Shown here piece by piece: positions 51,701 through 59,761 of a stretch of 64,000 bases of DNA. The notes beneath the pieces are model-generated. The model was not told the origin of the DNA, did not search any database, and was given only the letters and a program-made list of their open reading frames with translations. Numbering within the stretch: the first letter of the stretch is position 1; every line of letters begins with the position of its first letter. The position numbers were made by a program, and so were the translations under genes. The DNA lies in NCBI GenBank assembly GCA_022426155.1, contig JAKMEE010000047.1, positions 69,968 to 133,967 on the forward strand, given 5' to 3'. The DNA is from Candidatus Poseidonia sp. (GTDB taxonomy: Archaea > Thermoplasmatota > Poseidoniia > Poseidoniales > Poseidoniaceae).

Positions 51701-54556
51701 GAACTCGGCATCGACACCGTCAAACAAGCCGAAATCATGGGCGATATCCGTGAACGATTCTCCCTGCCCTTGGACGAGGATTTTGTCTTATCCGACCATC
51801 CCACATTGAATCATTTCACGGCCTACATTCTCAAGATGACCGGCGGTGGAGAGGTGGATGTGGCAGCGGAAGTTCCAGCTGAGCCTTCATTGCCCGCAAC
51901 CCAGGAGAACACCCCCTCGGTAGTTGCACAAGCCACTCGTCGATGGCAAGTTGAAGTTGAAGCTTGCCCAGGAACAAATGAACCCATGTCTCTTGAAGGC
52001 ACTGTAGTCGTCACCGATGGGGGCTGGGGAGTGGCAGAAGCCTTCTGTCAAAGAATGGAGATTCGTGGATTGAATGCGGTACGCATCGGCTTTGAGAGCA
52101 ACATTCGAGATCCTTCCGTCTTGGACGAGAAAGGCAGAACAGTCTACCGAGCAGATCCTGGCCAACCTGAGCATATCCAATGGGTTTGCGACCAACTAAA
52201 GGATGAATCAATCAGCGCATTGATTCACATGGCACCGATGAAAATCGCTTCTGCTCAGTGGGACGAAGATACCAACCCATCGTCTCAAATCAATCTTGCA
52301 GCCCACGGATGGTTTTCTTTACTAAAAGCCATGAACAGCCGACTCGTCGAAGGTCGCGCTGGAATTGTGGCCTCTGTGACTGCCATGGATGGACGACACG
52401 GAAACATCGGTGAACGCTTCAATTCCGTTCAATGTGCGGCTTCAGGTGTGACAAAATCTTACGCCTTTGAGCGGCCTGACCTACGATGCAGAGCCATTGA
52501 TTTGCACCCTGATCTCATCTTTGAGGAAGCGGAAGCGGCGATGATGATTGAACGGGACCTGTTTGATCTGGGGGGCGATGTTGAAATCGGATTGGACCGT
52601 GATGGCCGACGTTGGACTTTGGTGGCTTTTGCTGAAGATTTGGTTGACGAACTCCAACCATTAACCAATGAAGATACATGGATTGTATCAGGCGGAGGCT
52701 CTGGCGTCACAGCGGCATCAGTCATTGGTGTCGCCAAGGCGTCACCCGATGCAAAGGCTCACTTCGTTCTTCTTGGACGTTCACAGCTAATCGAGACCAC
52801 TGCAACTTGGATTGATTGGAGCCCCGAACAACTCGAGAAAGAAAAAGGTGCCTTGAGACAACGCCTCATTGATGCGAGTGAGAGTGGCAAGGTGACGATG
52901 GTCGAATGGAACAATGCATGGCAGAAGTTCACGCGCAGTCGAGACGTATACATCACCATGGATTCCATTGGGCAAACAGGCAACACAGCAGCCTATGAAG
53001 CGGTTGATGTCATGGATCACGAGGCACTTTCTGAACTTGGAGAAAACTTGGGTCGCCCCATCACTGGAATTGTTCATGGTGCTGGCCTTGAAGATTCAAA
53101 ATTGGTTGATGACAAATCCCACGATGTCTTTGACCGTGTCGTACGAGTCAAGGTTGACGGATGGCGTTCACTCATGGCTGCTGTTCAGTCATCTGGACGA
53201 GACGCTCCAAAGTTCGCATGTTGTTTCACCAGTGTCGCTGGACGGTTTGGAAACGGTGGTCAAACAGATTATGCAGCAGCTAATTCAGTATTGGATGCTG
53301 AAATGGCACGCCTCACTGCAAGTTCAACGTGCCGAGCCGTTGCTATTGGCTGGACGGGGTGGCGAGATGTTGGTATGGCGACCAGAGGTTCAATCGAAGC
53401 CGTGTTCGCCGCAGCAGGAATTGCAACCCTCTCCGTTGAAGACGGAGTCTCTCTCTTTGTTGGTGAAGCATTGCAGGGTGGAAAACGAAGAGTTCTCGGA
53501 TGTGGGACACTCGGTTTGATGGATCAATTCGATGCATTCCGAGAAGCTCCTCTCAAATTGCCACCTGGTATGGCAGCCACGATTGCAGACCCCGCAAGGT
53601 TCCCCTTCGTGGACAAAGTTATCGGATTAGAGGAGAATGTTTCACTGTCAACACAGTGCACCCTTTCAGTTGCAGATCATCCGTTTTTGGCCGACCATTC
53701 CATCGAAGGAGTCCCCTATCATCCAGGCGTGATGGCACTTGAGATGTTTGCTCAAAATGCACTTTTGCTTTGCCCTGCAACCTGTCTTGCAGGGTTTGAA
53801 GATGTGACCTTTGGGCTACCGGTCAAACTCATGAAAGGTCCGATGACGGTTCGAACTGTGGCCACGGTTGCGAACACTGATGGCGATCTCACATGGGTGA
53901 AATGTTCACTTGTTTCGGACCTCACTAATTCCAAGGGCGAAGTGTTTGGTGAACGTGAACATCATTCTGCAATGGTTCGCTTAGTTGGATCAAGTGATGA
54001 TCTGAGTGCATTTCTCCAAGAAGAAGTGAATCGATTGCCCAACGTGGGCGTGCCTCCTAAAGGTGATTTGCTTCATCATCCATCGTTCATATATCTCCGT
54101 TATTTCCACGGTGCACGTTTCCAATCACATGGCGGTGTACTACGCGGCGTAGGGGATGGAGAGATGCTTGGAATAGATGGTATTGCATTGATGCGACATC
54201 AGCTGCCTGTGACAGAACAGTTTGCCACAGAAAGCGAGGGTGAAGCGGTGCTGCTCGAAGCCTTACCAATGCTGATTGAAGCAGGTTTCCAGAATGCAGG
54301 TTTGGTGGCCATGGAATCCATGGGCTTCAGCAGCCTCCCGATTGGAATTGAATGGTCAACCATGTTACGAGTTCCAGATTCAGAAGAATATCTTCGACTC
54401 AGAAGCCTTCAAACAGATGAAGAGGAAGGGGGAGTATCGGTCCATGACGTGCTGATTGTTGGTGAAGATGATGCCCCAGTGATGGCTCTCAAAGGTTTAC
54501 GCCTCAAGGCCATGGGGCAAGTCGCCGAAGATCAAAAGTTCAACCTTGAGCGATGA
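45764..54556 (+). CDS. Giant type I fatty-acid/polyketide (PUFA-type) synthase, KS-AT-ACP*-KS-ACP-ACP-ACP-KR-DH
   Basis: A 2930-aa multidomain synthase. KS1 (about residues 20-470) has catalytic Cys227 in DAACASS plus His in VEAHGTST and IGHLKAAAG. AT (about 630-950) has Ser736 in GHSLGEYAAL and SHAFHS. A degenerate carrier-like region (about 1040-1090) follows. KS2 (1150-1620) keeps Cys1359 (NLACASA), FFSHETFTP and GFTGHPM. Three ACPs (about 1720-2030) have Thr1751, Thr1867 and Thr1985 in LGIDTVKQAEIM. KR (about 2040-2570) has Ser2490, Tyr2503 and Asn2507. DH (about 2630-2920) has His2645 in HSIEGVPYHP. The ACPs closely resemble tandem PUFA-synthase ACPs (EHTGYPADFIELDQDLEGELG). There is no thioesterase or ER domain. 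The ATG follows GAGGTGG. A GTG at 45755 would add three residues. Confidence 0.93.
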   Translation: MSITTEDGKPCEGLEQGPFEPIAVIGVGAMMPDANSIDTFWQNILDQKISIAPLPEGRWPGKISHFWREGEPGQHTEGFTYAKIGALVKGYEFDWRRWRQPPGTLPQIDPCQLWAVGVAADAIEHAGYDGEAKDIDRTKTGVVFANALGGENRNLSNIRVWSEHTKQIALEHGLPSGNSEGFVETILEGTPRIDEDTMPGELANVVSGRVANLLDLQGPNHAMDAACASSMAAVLDACRLLQLRQVDVMLAGATDRTMDPATFAKFSAIGALSPTHSSPFDARANGFVMGEGAGVFVLKRLHDAIEDGDEIYSVIRGIGGSSDGRGKGITAPSQRGQIQAIARAYSQAGYPASSVELVEAHGTSTKVGDATELSTLSRLWTGVEGTGRVAVGSIKSQIGHLKAAAGIAGMMKTVMALHHRTIPPSANFETPNPTVDWSSIPFFVPTQAMDWPKPTQHPRRAGVSAFGFGGTNFHVALEGYDPEYHLPMAEAWSQRWSAYSQQSVRNIEAPSIFDSTSRPTLTHEELKSIEGGVLLLSGASISDLGGQLQSLNFSGPLFDEDPRGRRISEAFQSASASFDAKAPARMAIVATSWADFQKRVALAGKAMDDPEKWGFLQSQGVLITTETPLPDGAKVAHMYPGQGSQYVGMTNDLVKRFTAPAEVWKQADITMVEVLEGETLSSFVLRDSLSKEELLEAEHKLKQTEYTQPAMLTADLAIERTLNAFGHVPDMVAGHSLGEYAALMSSGILDMDGALRAAAARGTEMGSVEIEDKGLMASVTAPYEAVESVLNASEGYVIAANKNSPKMTVIAGETDPVRAAMAVFEEQGFNCVELATSHAFHSRIVAPANEPLRRFLESLEIRWPSIPITANVDGTFYPMQGDDSKASILEKLAPQMASAVEWTKQIESMYEAGARVFVEVGPKRALTMFAVQILEGRPHIPVMSNHPKQGGIATFFTALGALALAGRAPQWPALNSDAMSEAFRAGPIEAHQSHSATASSSDELEALRIRARPLPGTGSNSVSPVIASGSVGDSTMAQERALRAYVGDRIAQHSGYPASFCHGNVLLREGLGLNESSVQAVIARLAQEAQTDSEVDPQTATTAGDLMRWVKTPPSSWSPVTSVTAPLHSSGTTIKTVAALQSGQPSRRDVDPFVVTGVSLGLPGMERVFSEDTFEQLVRGDTCISEVSDEYKQRLLDKNIVRLIKGRDGSVNMDQATVFGDIPQLAGLKGAFDLAEEFGIDPKAIVAWDVSTQLAVAAGLLALRDAGIPLTPVEQIGKGGLRLIRNWQVPQAQRDRTGIVFSSCFPGLQMASKHAKTNGDDGEGRFDRRYLFQTLNMGHSQFAQYTGIRGPNTTVNLACASATAAFGVAEDWLEAGRVDRVVIISADDVTGDDLWEWIAGGFAASGAAATGNIIEETALPFDRRRNGLILGMGAAAFVIERHSEAAERGVQPIAEFLGSTTANSAFHGTRLDVEHVGGVVDAFMGSMEKRWGIDRHAIAPETVFFSHETFTPARGGSAQSEVRALRETFGPSTDKLVIANTKGFTGHPMAVGIEDASMFYGMLTGRIPPIANWKEKDPELGNLNLSKGGHYPNLNYGLRFAAGFGSQIALSLVRRWPVEGERIDGAKLLAWTRQLAGTDDVVMRILQNKLVAYVNGDDNLHGGVQGEPWASTSEWEGKPSQVQGVVTPKEAAPTPPPPAPETQTPPSVPAVSSGDATTVATVIEVVVEHTGYPADFVELDQDLEGELGIDTVKQAEIMADIRERFSLPIDEDFVLSDYPTLSHMIGYIEQMTGGAPSSSPAPAAPAISEVQTEAAPPSSPSPVSSAAPLHDEDMNATVVAVVVEHTGYPADFIELDQDLEGELGIDTVKQAEIMADIRERFSLPIDDDFLLSDYPTLNHMIGYIQRMTSGEPVATPAPVQILPQEAPKDSPAPTSVAPNLSVPAIAGQHSDIEAVLIEVVVEHTGYPADFIEMDQDLEGELGIDTVKQAEIMGDIRERFSLPLDEDFVLSDHPTLNHFTAYILKMTGGGEVDVAAEVPAEPSLPATQENTPSVVAQATRRWQVEVEACPGTNEPMSLEGTVVVTDGGWGVAEAFCQRMEIRGLNAVRIGFESNIRDPSVLDEKGRTVYRADPGQPEHIQWVCDQLKDESISALIHMAPMKIASAQWDEDTNPSSQINLAAHGWFSLLKAMNSRLVEGRAGIVASVTAMDGRHGNIGERFNSVQCAASGVTKSYAFERPDLRCRAIDLHPDLIFEEAEAAMMIERDLFDLGGDVEIGLDRDGRRWTLVAFAEDLVDELQPLTNEDTWIVSGGGSGVTAASVIGVAKASPDAKAHFVLLGRSQLIETTATWIDWSPEQLEKEKGALRQRLIDASESGKVTMVEWNNAWQKFTRSRDVYITMDSIGQTGNTAAYEAVDVMDHEALSELGENLGRPITGIVHGAGLEDSKLVDDKSHDVFDRVVRVKVDGWRSLMAAVQSSGRDAPKFACCFTSVAGRFGNGGQTDYAAANSVLDAEMARLTASSTCRAVAIGWTGWRDVGMATRGSIEAVFAAAGIATLSVEDGVSLFVGEALQGGKRRVLGCGTLGLMDQFDAFREAPLKLPPGMAATIADPARFPFVDKVIGLEENVSLSTQCTLSVADHPFLADHSIEGVPYHPGVMALEMFAQNALLLCPATCLAGFEDVTFGLPVKLMKGPMTVRTVATVANTDGDLTWVKCSLVSDLTNSKGEVFGEREHHSAMVRLVGSSDDLSAFLQEEVNRLPNVGVPPKGDLLHHPSFIYLRYFHGARFQSHGGVLRGVGDGEMLGIDGIALMRHQLPVTEQFATESEGEAVLLEALPMLIEAGFQNAGLVAMESMGFSSLPIGIEWSTMLRVPDSEEYLRLRSLQTDEEEGGVSVHDVLIVGEDDAPVMALKGLRLKAMGQVAEDQKFNLER

Positions 54557-55338
54557 TTGGTGTCGGTATGAGCAGTGATGATGTGATTCCACTTTCACTA
54601 CCGTCATATTTCGAAGATTCAATCATGGCCTTCATGGCTCCAATCAAACCATTTGAACTCGAAGAAGTGCCTCTTGCCCAACATGATGAAGTGAGCACCT
54701 TTGCGACTGAGAAACGACGAATTGAGCACCTGAGCGGTAGGTGGTTGCTCGGACAGGCTTTGCAACGATGGGGAGTCAATGACCTCGGGACTCTCATGGT
54801 GGTGAGGAATGAACAACGTGCTCCACGTGTGATTCATTTGCAAGGCGTATGGGTCAACACACCGTTACCATCCATCAGCATCGCTCACAGCCAAACTCAC
54901 GCTTTCGTTGCTCTTGCTACTCCAAAGGCCTCGGTTGGCATCGACGCAGAACCTGAAGGGCGAATCTTGGCCTCAAATGCATTGGACATGATGTCAAAGG
55001 GCGATGAATTACAGCGGATTCGCCAGCAGCCTGAGCGATCAATGAAATTGTGGACTGGGAAAGAGGCGATTCAGAAAGCCATGGGGTTGGGGATGAACCT
55101 TAATCCTCGTGATATTCAACTTTCAATTGAGGATAGCCAACAAAATATTTCAATTGGAAATTCAATTTTTCAATTAGGATATTGGATATTTAATGGCTTC
55201 CACATATCTCTCGCTTATAACCCCCGGGACAATCAACCCATCACACCAGAAGAGGCTTTGTTACAGGAGACGAGGGAGGCGATGGAACAGCAGCCAGATT
55301 GGGGAGTCGGTTGTAATACCACTCGTAACAATGCCTGA
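54553..55338 (+). CDS. Sfp-type 4'-phosphopantetheinyl transferase
   Basis: A 261-aa transferase that moves phosphopantetheine from CoA to carrier-protein hydroxyl groups. The Sfp-family signatures are SISIAHSQTHAFVALATPKASVGIDAEPEGR, with the Mg-binding Asp, and LWTGKEAIQKAMGLGMNL (W-KEA-K). The ATG overlaps the synthase stop (ATGA), so it is translationally coupled to it and almost certainly activates its ACPs. Pairing of a synthase with its own transferase is common for secondary-metabolite and PUFA-type clusters in bacteria. The last 30 residues are basic and not conserved. Confidence 0.92.
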   Translation: MIGVGMSSDDVIPLSLPSYFEDSIMAFMAPIKPFELEEVPLAQHDEVSTFATEKRRIEHLSGRWLLGQALQRWGVNDLGTLMVVRNEQRAPRVIHLQGVWVNTPLPSISIAHSQTHAFVALATPKASVGIDAEPEGRILASNALDMMSKGDELQRIRQQPERSMKLWTGKEAIQKAMGLGMNLNPRDIQLSIEDSQQNISIGNSIFQLGYWIFNGFHISLAYNPRDNQPITPEEALLQETREAMEQQPDWGVGCNTTRNNA

Positions 55339-55767
55339 TCATTTATTCCAAAGCCTACTTGACTCCCATGGTAGATTAAGAGCAATTCCTATTTCGGTGA
55401 GAATGATGAAATTGAAGACAATGTATGTCACACTTGCACAAATGAAGACCACCAATGATGTGTTCACAATTCGTGTGCGCTCTCGCCTAGCTGCATCGAG
55501 TGTGCAAATCCCTTCCCTGCGGAAGTAAGCGACCAACCCAATACCTACGAACAGCACTGAACTCAACATCAACGCTGGTCGAAACCACCCCATGCCATCG
55601 CCGCCCCAGTACAGGGTATCGGACAATGCTGCGGCGGTTGAGACACTTGCAATACCAAACATGACCAAGACGATGCTCGGGAAACAACACATGGATGCAA
55701 GGAAAGCCGAACCTCCAATGACCTTCCAAAGGGAAGCCAAATCTTCCTTTACGCCCCCTTCACCCAT
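55339..55767 (-). CDS. MerT-like small membrane protein
   Basis: A 142-aa protein with three or four membrane helices. The first carries a vicinal Cys pair in SAFLASMCCFPSIVLVMFGIASVS, as in MerT/MerF mercuric-ion transporters. Further helices are FRPALMLSSVLFVGIGLVAYF and NTSLVVFICASVTYIVFNFIIL. One Cys (EGICTLDA) sits in a loop. No MerP, MerA or MerR is in the window, so a mercury role is not supported by context; other metal or thiol transport is possible. The gene is convergent with the transferase gene and ends on the adjacent base. Confidence 0.62.
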   Translation of the reverse strand: MGEGGVKEDLASLWKVIGGSAFLASMCCFPSIVLVMFGIASVSTAAALSDTLYWGGDGMGWFRPALMLSSVLFVGIGLVAYFRREGICTLDAARRERTRIVNTSLVVFICASVTYIVFNFIILTEIGIALNLPWESSRLWNK

Positions 55768-55806
55768 GGGCCTTAGTCACTCCAGTTGCTTTTGAATGAT
55801 TGTTCA

Positions 55807-57465
55807 TCAAGCACAGTTCTGGAATCGCTCATGGGATAGGGCATCGTTGTACAATTTTAACGGTAAAACTGGCATGCCATCGGACCATTGACCCATGTGT
55901 GTCAGTGTTGTTTCATCCATCATGTAGGAGAATGCCCAATCTGCTGTGATGCTATCGTTACGACTGTGTGCGACAAGATAATCCGCTTGAGCATCGATTC
56001 GGCGGTAGAACCCCCAATCCGCCAGTGAATCATGTGCGGGTTCAGATTGAAGGTAATGACTGGCAACCAGACGAGGGAAGCCGTAACGGTCAGATTGGAC
56101 AAGCACGACTTGAGTACGTTCTTCTGAGAGATTGTTAAACAAGGCTTGATGGAATGCAGCTGGGCACAACCCTACGCTCAAATCATCTTCAGTGATGCCA
56201 ATTTGAACCAATGTTTCGTCAGGAATGAGGGAAAGGTCAGGTTGGAGTTCAGTTTGCAGAGGACGCGCAGCAGGCGATTCTGGTGCGAACACCAAGGCAT
56301 TTGAGCCCCACCCCATTGGGAGAACATGATCCAGCACCAAGAAGGAATACGCCCCTCCCAAACTGTGCCCCCCAGACCACAGTGTACTTGGATCAACTAC
56401 AATGGGTCCGAGCGTTTCATTGATTTGCGTCAAACGAGACGAACCAAGAAGGGTTTCATCAATGTGGGTGATGGCTGCTTGGATGGCCAAATCACGGTAG
56501 GAATGCTGCAAAAAGTCAGTCATTCCTTGCTGTTCTGTCACCTGATGGTCTTCAAAACCCTCTGGGCGTATGTCCGATGGATACTGTACAAAAGCAACGG
56601 CTATTCCTTTGGCGGCGAGGTGTTGAATCCAGGATTCGTAAGCGTTCACATCTGGGTATCCAAATCCGTGGAGGAGGACGGCAAGAGGAATACTATCGAT
56701 AGGTGTATCTTCTGGAAAGAGAGGAAGTGTGTAATAGATGCTGAATTCAATGTCATCTTCGAGGTTTCCTTGGACCGACACGACCTCAGAAGGCATCTCA
56801 TAAGGCGAGGAAAATTGAACCGTTTCATAGGGGCCTGGCGTGGAACCATATCCCAATGTTGGGGGGTTAGGAGGGGTAGGGGCGAACCCCATCAATGCAG
56901 GCACGCCGGGCATGATCATCCATGCAGCGATAAAGACACCAAGCAAGTGAAAAACTCGCTGTTTGGACACAGGAGTTGTTGATGATTCCCTTAATCTCGG
57001 GAGGCCACCAATGGCTAACAGGGTCGTCACCAGCAGACAACCGTAGTAGGTTGGCAAGATGAGAAAAGCCCCTCGAAGGTAAAATACATCCATTGCAAAG
57101 TGAATGACGATGAATCCACATATCAATCCCAATACGACCAACCCGATTTCGTTGATGGGACGACTGTAGCGTTCATCTTGGCGTAATTTTGCGAACATGA
57201 ATCCACAAAACACAGTAAAGCTGAACAAAATGAACGTCCAACCCATCGCGCCTCTCATCATCATGGTCCAATCCAAGGAACGTACGGCATAAGGCCAGAT
57301 GGCGTCGATGATTCCAGTTCCTTGAACCAAGCGAATTAGGAGTTGAGAAAAGGCGAGAACAAAACCCACCAAGGCCAATCCATAGGGCCACAATGAATGC
57401 CTGCGGGCCCGAACCTGCCAGGAGGCGAATGGTTCCAAATCCGCTACGGAACTCTTCTCGTCCAT
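55807..57465 (-). CDS. Membrane-anchored alpha/beta hydrolase
   Basis: A 552-aa protein. The N-terminal 200 residues contain five or six membrane helices (LWPYGLALVGFVLAFSQLLIRLV; GWTFILFSFTVFCGFMFAKL; IGLVVLGLICGFIVIHFAMDV; AFLILPTYYGCLLVTTLLAIGGL; VFHLLGVFIAAWMIMPGVPAL). A C-terminal alpha/beta hydrolase domain follows: LAVLLHGFGYPDVNAYESWIQHLAAKGIAV (oxyanion region), LWSGGHSLGGAYSFLVLD (nucleophile Ser) and a His in the last 60 residues. This resembles acetylhydrolase/dienelactone-hydrolase-type enzymes. The hydrolase is presumably outside the cell. ATG at 57465 is chosen over TTG at 57492. Confidence 0.78.
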   Translation of the reverse strand: MDEKSSVADLEPFASWQVRARRHSLWPYGLALVGFVLAFSQLLIRLVQGTGIIDAIWPYAVRSLDWTMMMRGAMGWTFILFSFTVFCGFMFAKLRQDERYSRPINEIGLVVLGLICGFIVIHFAMDVFYLRGAFLILPTYYGCLLVTTLLAIGGLPRLRESSTTPVSKQRVFHLLGVFIAAWMIMPGVPALMGFAPTPPNPPTLGYGSTPGPYETVQFSSPYEMPSEVVSVQGNLEDDIEFSIYYTLPLFPEDTPIDSIPLAVLLHGFGYPDVNAYESWIQHLAAKGIAVAFVQYPSDIRPEGFEDHQVTEQQGMTDFLQHSYRDLAIQAAITHIDETLLGSSRLTQINETLGPIVVDPSTLWSGGHSLGGAYSFLVLDHVLPMGWGSNALVFAPESPAARPLQTELQPDLSLIPDETLVQIGITEDDLSVGLCPAAFHQALFNNLSEERTQVVLVQSDRYGFPRLVASHYLQSEPAHDSLADWGFYRRIDAQADYLVAHSRNDSITADWAFSYMMDETTLTHMGQWSDGMPVLPLKLYNDALSHERFQNCA

Positions 57466-57509
57466 TGAATCCAAATCCCTGCTTGGGTTCAAGAAGATTC
57501 GTCTTCTCC

Positions 57510-58922
57510 TTAGACTCCAACGTTTCTAATTTCAGGAGTTTGATCAGCGATCAAAAATTCCAACATGGCAGCCCACATGACGAATTCAATTGATTTTTCT
57601 AATTCTTCTTGACCACCCACTTCTGAGACCATATTGTCCAATGTGTCGGTTGGAGAGTGATATGCGTCGTAATCATCGTCATAAGCGCCAAGGTGGAAGA
57701 TGGTTTGAGCTCCGAGGTCACGGAACGTAACGTGGTCTGAACGCCCAAATGTGTCTTCGTGAACGTCCATGACGAGATTACTATGCTCATCCCAATGTTG
57801 GTCACAGCCTGAGCCATAACTTCCATCAATGGTCAAGTTCATCGGGGCCTTGAGGACATTCCTGTGGACGTGATCCAAGACATCGGTGATGGCTACATCT
57901 TGCTCGTTAGGGTCAAAATCAGGGCCTGACCATGCGTGATATGGGAAAGGGTCTCCATTCGCCTTATGTGCAGGCCATGAAATTCCCATCATGTCCATGT
58001 TGATGTAGAATTTCAATTCTTTATCCTTAGGTAGGCAATAATCACAATCGTTGGTTGCGAAGGCATTTGACCCTCGCAATCCCTCTTCTTCGCTCGACCA
58101 AAGGGCCAAGAAAGTGTCACATTCAAAGGTCAAATCCACAAAAGCACGAGCATAAAGCATCATCGAAACTGTCCCAGCAGTGTTGTCATAGGCTCCCTCA
58201 TAGGTGCCAGCAAGGCTACCGGGTGGTGCGACATCCATGTGAGCTCCCATTCCTTGGACACAGGAGTCATTGCGCCCTTCCTTCCATGCAATCACATTCA
58301 GGCTCTCGGGCTGAGTTGGATTACCGTGATCAAATACTCGCATCATGTGCGTTTCATACCCTAGGCCTTCGAAATGCCCCTTGAAGTATGCAGCCGCTCG
58401 CTCGAATTGTGGGTTTCCTGACCCCATCCAACGATTGATGTATCCTCCGCATTCGGTGGAATCCGAGCAAACGCTGGTGATGTAATCCATTTTTTGGAAC
58501 CATTCTTCACCGTTGACTATGGGCAATCCTTCAAGCACTGGGAGGTCGATTGCTGTGGACCGTCCATCAGGATGGTACAGTGTCAAATTTGCTTCAGTGG
58601 TGTACGGAGTCGTCATCATTTGACCGGCTAATCGCCCTTCCTCCCCAACGACAATTTCTCCTCCAGGAATGATGGTTCCATTCACGAAGAGGAAGATGTC
58701 AACAGGGACAACCAAACGTTGCCCTTCTCCCTCGAGCATGAAATCATGCCATTCGCCAGTATTGAGGCTGACAGTAAGTGGGCTCTTGGCATCAATGAGG
58801 AAGATTTCAGACACTTCAACCTTCTCAAGTTCGTCCTCACCAAAGCAACCAGCAAGAGGTGCAAGCAGCATCAATGACATCATTGCGAACGCTCGTAACG
58901 AGGCTATGGAACTGGTTCCCAT
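57510..58922 (-). CDS. Lipoprotein M28-family zinc aminopeptidase
   Basis: A 470-aa secreted peptidase. It has a signal peptide with lipobox LMLLAPLAGC (Cys about residue 26), so it is likely lipid-anchored at the outer face of the membrane. Residues 180-460 are an M28 zinc-peptidase domain. Metal and catalytic motifs are GMGAHMDVAPPGS (His-x-Asp), GAYDNTAGTVSMML (bridging Asp), LWSSEEEGLRGS (Glu-Glu), INMDMMG (Asp) and DAYHSPTDTLDNM (His). The N-terminal 150 residues are a beta-rich accessory domain. It probably releases amino acids from peptides for uptake, fitting a protein-degrading lifestyle. Confidence 0.9.
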   Translation of the reverse strand: MGTSSIASLRAFAMMSLMLLAPLAGCFGEDELEKVEVSEIFLIDAKSPLTVSLNTGEWHDFMLEGEGQRLVVPVDIFLFVNGTIIPGGEIVVGEEGRLAGQMMTTPYTTEANLTLYHPDGRSTAIDLPVLEGLPIVNGEEWFQKMDYITSVCSDSTECGGYINRWMGSGNPQFERAAAYFKGHFEGLGYETHMMRVFDHGNPTQPESLNVIAWKEGRNDSCVQGMGAHMDVAPPGSLAGTYEGAYDNTAGTVSMMLYARAFVDLTFECDTFLALWSSEEEGLRGSNAFATNDCDYCLPKDKELKFYINMDMMGISWPAHKANGDPFPYHAWSGPDFDPNEQDVAITDVLDHVHRNVLKAPMNLTIDGSYGSGCDQHWDEHSNLVMDVHEDTFGRSDHVTFRDLGAQTIFHLGAYDDDYDAYHSPTDTLDNMVSEVGGQEELEKSIEFVMWAAMLEFLIADQTPEIRNVGV

Positions 58923-58981
58923 GCCCAGCCGTCACGCTTGTGCTTCATAGGGGTTAGCATTTCTTGGTGACGGAAACGGAA

Positions 58982-59635
58982 TCAATAAGGGACATCTTTC
59001 CATCCGATTTTGTAACCAATCAGGTTGAACGAACGATGCAGGACCGGTGTGAAAGCGATTAACGCCAACATGGGGAGGCGTAATTCTTCTGCAGCCAGTA
59101 CGGACGTCCCTAGGAAGAGTTGGCCGAAGAGGAACACCATAATGGCAAACGGTAGCGTGTCGAGAAGAGGGGCTTTGGATGAAATTTCCCCCTCTCGCTT
59201 CAACCCTCGACGTCGCTTGAAAAACGATCCAGTGCTATCGCCGAGTAAGCATGCAAATCCAAGGAATGTGCCCAGGATGAAGGCTGTAAACGATGTTCCT
59301 CCGATGTCGAACCATGTTCCTTCCGAGCCGATTAGTGGGGATGCGAAGACTGTTGAACCATCGTCAAAAACCGTTGAGAGAGAGCCTTGGTCTACGAGAC
59401 CTACGATAAGCATGCACAGTAAACCAGAGGTTAGCGAACCCCCAATCAATCCGTTCCATGTCTTTCCATCTCCGAGGATTCTGTTTCCATCACTGTGGGT
59501 TCTTCCTCCGTCGATTGGCCAAGGGCCGTAACCAGTTTTTGGAAGCCATTTCCCCCACATCATTGCAAAGGTATTGGCTAAAAAACCCGGAAGATAGAGC
59601 CAGAGTGTGAGCAAACAGAGCATTAGGAAATTCAT
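58982..59635 (-). CDS. carS: CDP-archaeol synthase (CarS)
   Basis: A 217-aa integral membrane enzyme that makes CDP-archaeol from CTP and the unsaturated archaetidic acid, an essential step of archaeal phospholipid synthesis. The family signature is WPIDGGRTHSDGNRILGDGKTWNGLIGG, plus CLLGDSTGSFFKRRRGLKREGE and APLLDTLPFAIMVFLFGQLFLG. About five membrane helices are seen. It is direct evidence that the cell makes isoprenoid ether lipids. It starts at ATG 59635, with the tRNA-Gly gene about 130 bases upstream on the same strand. Confidence 0.93.
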   Translation of the reverse strand: MNFLMLCLLTLWLYLPGFLANTFAMMWGKWLPKTGYGPWPIDGGRTHSDGNRILGDGKTWNGLIGGSLTSGLLCMLIVGLVDQGSLSTVFDDGSTVFASPLIGSEGTWFDIGGTSFTAFILGTFLGFACLLGDSTGSFFKRRRGLKREGEISSKAPLLDTLPFAIMVFLFGQLFLGTSVLAAEELRLPMLALIAFTPVLHRSFNLIGYKIGWKDVPY

Positions 59636-59761
59636 GTCATCAACTCAGCACCGTCTCATGGATACAGCCATCGGTCGGTTAGGAGAGCCTTTCATTGTTG
59701 CGAGATGGACATGAATCAAGTGTCACGAAGGGCACAGCCCCATAGGAGTTACCTGAGAGGT

